Source: Lingula anatina (Eukaryota > Brachiopoda > Lingulata > Lingulida > Lingulidae). Taken from it: 45,107 nucleotides of DNA. Each line of letters opens with the position of its first letter. Positions within the stretch are counted from its first letter, which is position 1. Below are positions 12,402-21,400 of the stretch, piece by piece. The notes under the pieces are model-generated. The model searched no databases. It was not told where the DNA came from and saw only the letters and a list, made by a program, of their open reading frames with translations. A program made the translations under genes and the position numbers. Location: the NCBI RefSeq assembly GCF_001039355.2, contig NW_019775839.1, positions 126,001 to 171,107 on the forward strand, in the 5' to 3' direction.

Positions 12402-15400
12402 TTGCAAGTGAAAATTATCTGGGGACAGGTGAAACTTGTTAGCAGTAAGCCTGACTGGACAGATGACCTGAAAAATAAGCGACAAGCTCTGCAGCAGTGT
12501 AATAATCACAAATACTTAACATGTTAATTCATTAATAGGTATGCAAACTTATTTGTGTAATGTTATGTTGTTGCTTGCTAGATTTTATGTAAGTGGGGGG
12601 GGGGGGGGGGGGGTTGGGGGGTTCGAAAAAACCCCCCTTTTGCTGGGAAGGGTCCACTCTNNNNNNNNNNNNNNNNNNNNNNNNNNNNNNNNNNNNNNNN
12701 NNNNNNNNNNNNNNNNNNNNNNNNNNNNNNNNNNNNNNNNNNNNNNNNNNNNNNNNNNNNNNNNNNNNNNNNNNNNNNNNNNNNNNNNNNNNNNNNNNNN
12801 NNNNNNNNNNNNNNNNNNNNNNNNNNNNNNNNNNNNNNNNNNNNNNNNNNNNNNNNNNNNGGGGATTCGAAAGAACCGCCCCTTTTGCTGGGAAAAGGTC
12901 CACTCTGGGTAAAATTTGATCTAGGTACATGATGTTTTTATGAAAAAAAGGTCCACTTTTTCAGAAAAAGAACCCCCCCTTTTGAAACTGCTGGCTACTG
13001 GCCTGCCTGAGAGCAATGGCTTTTCTTTTACAATAAAAATGGGAATTGTCAACCTTTTCCATGCAGTGCAATTATTCGGCATAGTGCAATTATTAATTCT
13101 GAAAGATTTTTCAATTAAGTACAATATTTCAGACAGTACAATTGTTAATTTTGGAAGATTTTTCCACACACTACAATTATTTAGGACTTCAGAGTAGTAG
13201 CATCAATCCTTTTTTCATTGTTTTTAATCATATAAAAATATTGAAATATAAAGAATTTTCACTAAATAATTCACGGCACACATTTTTTTAAAAATGGCCC
13301 GCTTTTTTTTGACCAAGTGGGCCAAAATGGCCCAACCAGATTTTGACCCAGGAATCCCTGTATCAACATAGGCATTTAGTGTCAGGAAATGGTCATCAAA
13401 GACCTTTTCTAGTATTGATGCTGATTTTATCAGCGATTGAAAGGCACCTCTCTAACACTGTAATTATATGAGCTGCAATTACAGTTTTGATTGTACATCA
13501 GGTAAGGAGTTGCAATGGCTTCATTATCGGATGTATCTTTGGAATCTGTCCACTGACAGCGATTGAACAAAACTTATCTGGATCTTCAAACAATCACAGA
13601 GCCCTTTCAGGTGGTTCAATTGGAAGAAAGTGATCTTATCTATTGGTGTCATTGCAGCAAACAGAAAACAGATATGATCTTTACAGGTGTGGTTATTGTA
13701 TTCGTCTTTGAAAAGGGGAGCTGACAGAAGGCTCTAATGACAATTTACTAGTCTGTTTTATTTCTGAAATTAAATGCTATTTTGAGAATTTGAACAATTT
13801 TTTCTAGTAATTTTTAATACCCATGTAGCCGCAATCATATATATATCAGCAATCAAATTTTTGTTATGGATTCAGTGTTTTTATCGTTTGGACATTACTG
13901 TTATATTTGCTTACAGGCTTTATATGATATATATGCCCATTCATTTTAAATGTAGACTACAAATGTTAATTCAGAATGCAACTTTACAGCTTACATCAAG
14001 GAATTTTATAACTCCTTTCTTATATACCTTATAGATAAAAATAAAACATAAATTTAAAGTTAACAAGTTTTATTGTATCTTTCATTTTGCATTTTGTTTA
14101 AGAATTCTATGTGATTTATGACGAAAAAAATTTACATTTAATTTGGATGTTGGGTCTGATGTTCTTGAAATGAAAATGAAATCACATTTTATAAATTTAT
14201 ATCATTTTCTGGAATAAGACACCATGAACTTCATTTAGCATCAGAGTCAAAAATGATTTTTAGATTTTGACAACTTAATATAAAGATTCAAGTGAGGCAT
14301 TTAAAAGTTTTTCAAATTATTTCCAATTATGTAAACTAAGGATAAAAACTTGTAAGTTATTGGTGATTATTCCCCCCCCCCCCCCCCCCGCAACTGTAGT
14401 TGCAGCCTGTTGGAGAAGTGCTGGAATTAATACTGATAAAATCACAATATGAATATAATGGTTTTCTTTGTTTAGATAATGATTTTATTGTACAAGAATT
14501 CTGAGTATTTATAATGGTGTCCCAGTAGGAAAATTTGCTCTAAAAAAAGTACACCACCATCGCTGATAAAGTCGCCACTGACGCTAGAAAATCCCTTTTA
14601 TGGCCATTTCCCTCAGCTAAAAATCTAAGTGAATATCAACAAACAGTTGTCACCTGTATTTGTTTACAGATATCCTTGATACAGAGGATTAAATATGCCT
14701 ATTACAACATTTATCTGGTGTAAACTGAAATTGCAGCCTGTTGGAGAAGTGCTGGAATTAATACTGATAAAATCACCATCAGCTCAAGAAAATCCTCCTG
14801 GTGGCCCTTGGCTGACACTAAATACCCAAGTGTAGATGACCAAACGGATGTCACAGTTAATTGTTCACTGGTACATTTGATTTGAACGATCAAAGTTAAT
14901 TATTTTAACATTGTTAGTAATGGGCGCAACCAACTGTTTTACCCTAGTCGTTCAAGAGAGCCTTGTTCTGGGTTAAGTAGGCCGGAAACGGACTGTAAGA
15001 ATTACACAGGAATCAGTTAAAGTTCAACATTATCTAATCTTATCTCACCACTACTTTCCACCTGGAATAAAAAAACCTGTAATCTCCTGTGTTTATAAAA
15101 GAAACACCAGATGTGACTTTCTTTGAAAATAACTTTCCAAATTTAATGATCCATTCCCTCCACCAATATTTTAGCTAGACAGAAACAATATGTACACCAA
15201 AACACATCTCTGTTTGCAAACTTACCCCATGAGTGCCAGCTCTATCATTTTCAGATATCCATATTCACAGCATACCAAAACAAATTCAAAATATATTTTG
15301 TAAGAGCAATATCCTGCTTTACACAAGCGGAAGCATTACACGTGCACTTACAGCATCAATGGCTTCAAAGGCTGCCTGACTTAAACATTCCTCAACAATA

Positions 15401-18400
15401 TGGTGGTATTCTTTGGGATTTGTGCTGCAAAACAACTCTATCTTCGTTTTTACTGTATAAATCTAAAATATTCAAATCAAAATATCATAAATCTCATACC
15501 TCAAAGAATATAGTTAATCATCAACATTTGCATTCAGTCACTGATCTAGATATAAATTTCTGTTAAAAAATTAAATACATATACAGTTCATGGATTAATA
15601 ACTGTCATTTGCCACTTACAGAATCAATTCTTCCTTTCAGTGCTTGCCTCAGCCTCTTCTGCCATTCTTTTGCTGTTTCGTCTTTGGGCCATTCCAGTGA
15701 CAATAATCTTGTCCAAACCTAAAGGAAAATTTGATCAAAATTATTTTTAAAAAGAGATGACATTTATAAGAATTCATTGCACTGTTCATGAAAATGCTTT
15801 AAATTAAGGATAATATCAAGCAGGATAAAAAGACAGATTGTTTTTACAGTTGCAGACAATAAAAGCATCTAGAAATATATTTAAGATGTGTAGTACTATT
15901 AAACACACATATGCAGTATGCCTTCACTATGTAAAATATACATATTCATAATGCATATGCTTGGTAGGAAAACCTGTACCGAAGGATAAATTACAGATGT
16001 ACTCATGTAACAGCCGGTAAATACATCTCATTATCTTTCATTATCTTAACAGGTAAACCTTTACTATAACATTTTGGCAATTATTTACACTAAATTCATC
16101 AGCATATGTCAATTTCTGTTGAATGGCCATTGTTGAAGGTAGACAATAGCACAACCAGTTCATCACATGATCCAATGTTGAACTGAACATGGCAGCTAGG
16201 ACATCACTTTCTTCTTGAAACTCTGTTTCTTTCCCTGCACCACCATAGGACTTGACAAGAGCAGTATGCTGTACTCTACTAGCAGTTGAAAACACATCAA
16301 CAGCTGAACAAACAAATCCCCAAAAGTCTTTATCCATTCTATCTGTACATTGTTCAAGAAGGTCAAGTGCTACCATTGATATTTCCTTGATATTTCCATA
16401 CTGCCAGTCACTGAAAAAAAGAAGTCAATTACAAAACTGGCAACAAAAAATAAGTGAAATTTTATCTTTAGCATTTCATATCATTAAACTTTTTTCTTAT
16501 AATTTGTGGTTTAACAAAATAAGTAAATAATCAATAAGTAAACTTAAGGTTTGATGAAATACATTAACAATTTAATACCTTGAAAAATATGAAATTTAAT
16601 ACCTTCCTAGACTGGGTACAGTAAGCCTACTTTCTATAACCTCCTTAATTGCATCCAATGCAGAGATGAGTGCCTGTAATATACCACAATATTATATAAT
16701 ATTCAAGTAAACAGTGGTGGGATAGCACATTCCAGCCAAGTCTACATGCATCTATATGAAAACAGTTAGACCCCATTTCCAGAGATTAGATTGATCTACT
16801 TTAGATCGACCTAACTCCCTGGGGGTTCACACTAAATAGCTGTCAGCCGAGCCGACACGAAAGTTAATCACCCCCTTACAGCTTATAGTAGGCGGGACGG
16901 ACATTGCCGGATTATCTGACAGTAATCTAGTGAGACTCCCCGCGGGGATAGATCGAACTAAAAGCTCTGGGAATACAGCCTTAGGGTCTTCACTAAGACC
17001 TATGTTATTTGCTAGTGTCCTTCATCCAGTATATAGAGTGTACAATGTACACTCTATATACTGGACGAAATAAATGAAACTGGGACTTATTTGAACTTAC
17101 TCTGAAATCAGTCTTGCATGTGCTCAAGTATTTCAGTTCATGTATGTAAAAATACAATGCTGCTGTGGATACTTCTGGTGGAATGGTTTTTGAACATATC
17201 ACTTCTTTCAAATTCCTAAAGCTGATAGTGCTCATTAACGTTCTTGGCAACAGCTTGTCCATCTCAAATAGTGGTGCCAATCTGTCTATCAATTGCTGAA
17301 CAGGCCTAGAAATAGCAAACATTATTCTATAAATGAACTCACTGTAAATGCTTTTTTTTTTTTCAAACAAGAGCATGTGGCAAGAACAGAATCTTTTTGC
17401 ACTAAGCATGGATATGTAAAGAAATAATTCTATATATAATCATCTCATACTTCCTCGAATGTTTGATGCAAAATCTTCATATCAAAAAAATCATTACATC
17501 TTATAAACTAACAAACATATGCTTCATGTCACTAACACAATTTTAGGTTAAACTATACACACATGTCATACTCCATTTTTTTCTTGAAGCGGTCAACAGC
17601 ACTTTTAATATCTTCAATTCCCCACCACTTTCCACTCGGATCATTGTGTTTCTCAGCTATGTTAATATTGGAAAACGGCTTGGAATGTCCACACAAAAAG
17701 TGATACAGTGGTACAGCCAAGAGCCATTTATGGTCATTTTTCTGTCCTCCAGCACACTGTTGGAAAAGTCCACTTAAAGCCCTTATAATTTTCCTGAAAA
17801 AGTGCATAATTAGCTTTAAGAGCTTTATTGATCTACAGTATTAAAGGAAAAGTCTTTTCAAAATTATCACAAATCACTAATAGAATTTGATAAAATGAAT
17901 CAAACATACTGTGGGATTTAATTTACACTCTAAATTAAACAAAAAATGTTTAAGAGGGAAATATACCCCAAATATCGCTAAAAATCATCATTTGGGTTTT
18001 TTTTAAGTCTAACAATTGGTTTAATGTGTATCTAACATAACCTTTTTACATTTTGAACAATTTTTTACATTTTCTGAGGATTTTGATGCTGCACTCATTG
18101 GCACCGGTGACTTGGGCTGTGCCCTAGGTGCCTTTGTTGCCAAAGGCCGTTGGTATGGGTAAACTCGGTGGGAGGACCTTAGCAGCATCAGCTCGACTCG
18201 CCAAACAATAAAACAGGAATGTGTCATACTCCCTTTGTCATAAACAGCAATCAGCAAAGCATTGCCTATTGTTCCATTGAAGCTGTTTTGATAGTCGCTC
18301 TCGATTGTGATCAGCGCTAAGGAGAATCTTTTCTGACATATTGGATTTTCTCAAAATATGCGTTTTCCTTGAAATGCTTGTTGCTATACATGTCCTTTTG

Positions 18401-21400
18401 ATTTTCTTCTTTATATTTTTGAGATACGAAAAGAAAGAGAAACATTCCGCTGCTTGCTACCTGTGACAGCAACCGTCAAACTATCACTCAATCTTCGACA
18501 GCAGCTCTACAGTTGTCAGATTTTATAGATCTATGCAACTTGGGCCTAGCATCGAGGCGCATGTTTATCAAATCTTTAACTTGACAACTAATGATTACTT
18601 GGCTCTACAATGGTGACAATGGTGATAATTTCTGTTTTTGGACTTTTTCTGAGTGCCATTGATGTAAACATTTCATTGAATACTGACAGAAATCATATAC
18701 AAGATTGCTTTGAAAAGACTTGAGCCCATGTCCTAGCATAACCTTTCATTGAGTGGCGTAAAATTTCAGTACATGTGCAAAAAAAAAAAAAAAAACTAAG
18801 CAAATAGAGCTAATGATATCACTAGACTCTGTTTTTCGCGTGAACAATAGTAAGCTGAGATCACATGAGTGCTGTAGTATTTATAACATTTTGATTTTTC
18901 AGAATTATTCATTTCAGCTATGAGATATGAGCTGGAGAATAAGCCCTAGCATTTTCAACCCAAATGCTGGTATACCACAAGGTACAGTTCTGGATGCATG
19001 TATGCACTTTCAAGGCTGACATGTTTTTTTTCTTCAATAATTATCGCAATTTCTGACAAATACAACTTTACACATTTCCTCTAACAAGCCCTGCCTGCTA
19101 CTTTGGACAATTAACCTCCCTGAAAAGGTTTTCGTTTTCTTTGCTTTTGAGATTGACGAGATAGCGTTATATAAAAACTATCATCACTTACATCTGATGT
19201 TCTTTTTGTGGGAAATGAACCTCCACCAATTTCTGAAAAGTTTCACATTTGTCATTTTTTCCTGGTAGAAGTAATCCCTCAAAGAGACTACTGGCCACAC
19301 TTTCAGCTCTGTCTCCTGTTTCATCTAATGGCATGCTAAAGTAGTCCATGATACACAATATAGCTGCCACTGAGGCCACTCTCAGCTCTCCTTCCTCAAC
19401 AGTTTCATTGATGGTATTTTCATACTTGCACTTGTCCAGACGAGGTTGAACATACTCCCAAAATGCCTGTAGTAAGAATATGTTGTGGTCAGCTGACACA
19501 CGTGAACTGTTATTTGAAGGGAACCTTTCAAAAGTGATTATTCAGAACTTACTTATAAAGCAATATCATACACAATATAAATTCATTTTAGTTTCACATT
19601 GCTACTGGTACCCACGTGGTCCCTGGGGGATATGTTATCATGAAACTGAAGGTCGATTGTCATTCAAGGCAGTTAAAACATTTAGTTCTCATTCATGAAA
19701 AAAGGAGTATATGAATATATACAAGAATTAAAATGGATTTTTATGAAAATGAAAATTAGATGACGGGATAAAAAAAAGTAAACCTCTCACCTGTCGCAAA
19801 AGGGAGTAGTCAACAGAGTGTCCGTCTGGTTTGATAAACCGGTGCCTCAAGGAATGTATGACTTGACAGGCATTGTCCACTACTTCGTGTGCAAAACCTT
19901 TGCTTCCACTTCCATCCACAACAAATCCCTCCCACGAAGGCATCATGTGAGAAAATGCAGTTTTTGAGGTCATAAGGAATCGCCCATGTGGAGTATCTGA
20001 CAAATTTTTTCTGCCAAATAAATATTTCAAGCCAGATCGTATTGATTTTAAAAAGGTCGTCTTCTCCGAGGTAAAGGTGTCTTTGCCAAAAAACACCATG
20101 CCATCATACTGGTCCCAAGAGCCTAAAAATAAAAACAAGATAGGGGTTTTCAATGAAGTAAACTACAATAATAAAATCTTATTGAACAAATACTTACTTG
20201 GTATATGGGTTTAACAAAACCAGATATTTAATATCTAAGAGAGGAAAATCACCAACAGTTATATATACAGAATTAAACTATAGGATCAAACAGGCATGTC
20301 CACCTTGCAGAAATAAATGGCTATAAGCATATCAATCAAATAGTTCCGTATAGACACAAACATTTAAGATCAACATCAAACTGGTCATTTGTAAAGCTGG
20401 CTGAATGAACACTGGGTAAAGTTAACTGCAAACAATTACTGCATTTGCTTATACTTGTACAAGTGCACTAAATACAGTCTCACAATTAAAATGGTAAACA
20501 AATATGTATGACTACCATGGTGATGTAGCGCATTTTTTGGAAAGTGTAAAAACCACCTGCCAAACCAGGGATCGAACCCGGGACCTCTCCTTTAGACTTC
20601 AGCTAATTTTTCTTAGTATGATAGAGCTGATAGATGGCCTCTCTAATTCCAACCAGATGTCATTACTTACCTTTAGCTATTAATGATCTATCCGGCACAG
20701 CCAGTACTCGGTCTTTGGCATCTCCAAATCCATAACCAAAATTATCTTCCCACTGAAACTTTTCACTTTCTCTCCTATGTATCACATATTTGTAAACAAC
20801 AAACTTATTACCACGTAGGTTTACTATTTTAATTGGCACCTCAACATGGTACATTGTCATGTCATCTGGCAAATCCCTGAAATGAAGTTAGTAATAAGAT
20901 ATTTATTTTGAAGCTGCATGAAGCACCCACAGATGCAAGTCACCATGTACTTTATTTTCAAGATATTCAGTCTTCATGTAGTTTATGTTATGCTTTTCAT
21001 GCACCTTTACACAACTGGTAAAGCATCAAATAATCTAGTTATATTAAAACACATTCAGGAAATATTCTAGATCACACAGCGGTCATTGAAAATATGAGCT
21101 GTCCTTTGAAGAAACTGGCTATCCAAACAGCTGGGGATAGCCCTGTAGTGACACACACCCACCTTTCTCTCTGTAGCACCCAATCATCTGTTTTTGACTG
21201 GAAACCTCGAAGTTCCTGAAGACCAAACTTCATAACAAATGTGTCCTTCTGATGATCAAAAGAGACGTCTGGGGGCATGATCACATGGAAATGAACATTG
21301 ATCACTTCCTCATTGCTGTTCACTGATCTTTGTGCGCTGACATTTGTGGACCTTTAAATATAACAACCCTTCCAAGTTGTGGCTTATACAAAAAAGGTTT

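Larger units (their letters stand above)
7865..15351. other. 7.5-kb intron of the RNF213-like gene, packed with repeats and one assembly gap
   Basis: Between exons 14 and 15 no further in-phase exon is needed. The intron contains an AAT microsatellite (7905-7985), a tandem 300-340-bp repeat family interrupted by a CACTA element (about 8220-10750), a 159-bp tandem repeat (11138-11510), long G and C runs, a 200-base gap, exon-like fragments (13557-13724, 14711-14893) and inverted copies of an unnamed repeat. The interval 11520-12370 shows nothing I can name. Confidence 0.75.
15352..19466 (-). other. RNF213-like exons 8-14: alpha-helical N-terminal arm
   Basis: Exons 19192-19466, 17563-17793, 17101-17305, 16603-16673, 16059-16410, 15620-15718 and 15352-15462 encode residues 766-1213. 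The composition is mostly helical with scattered Trp and Cys, for example WLLAVPLYHFLCG, KWWGIEDIK and VWTRLLSLEW. All seven junctions are in phase. The 71-base exon at 16603-16673 is small but has a clear TTACAG acceptor and GGAAG|GTATTA donor. No catalytic motif is expected or seen. The arm forms the stalk of the giant ligase in structures of mouse RNF213. Confidence 0.8.

Noticed and set aside
12532-12930. Frames that run through the N gap
   Set aside because: They exist only because N codons contain no stops, and the rest is a G-rich repeat.
14711-14893. 60-codon minus-strand frame considered as an extra RNF213-like exon
   Set aside because: Its sister copies at 14540-14650 and 13370-13450 have stops, and exons 14 and 15 already join in phase without it.
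20561-20660. Working tRNA gene on the minus strand
   Set aside because: The B box is good, but no acceptor stem or anticodon arm can be paired. A SINE or pseudogene fits better.
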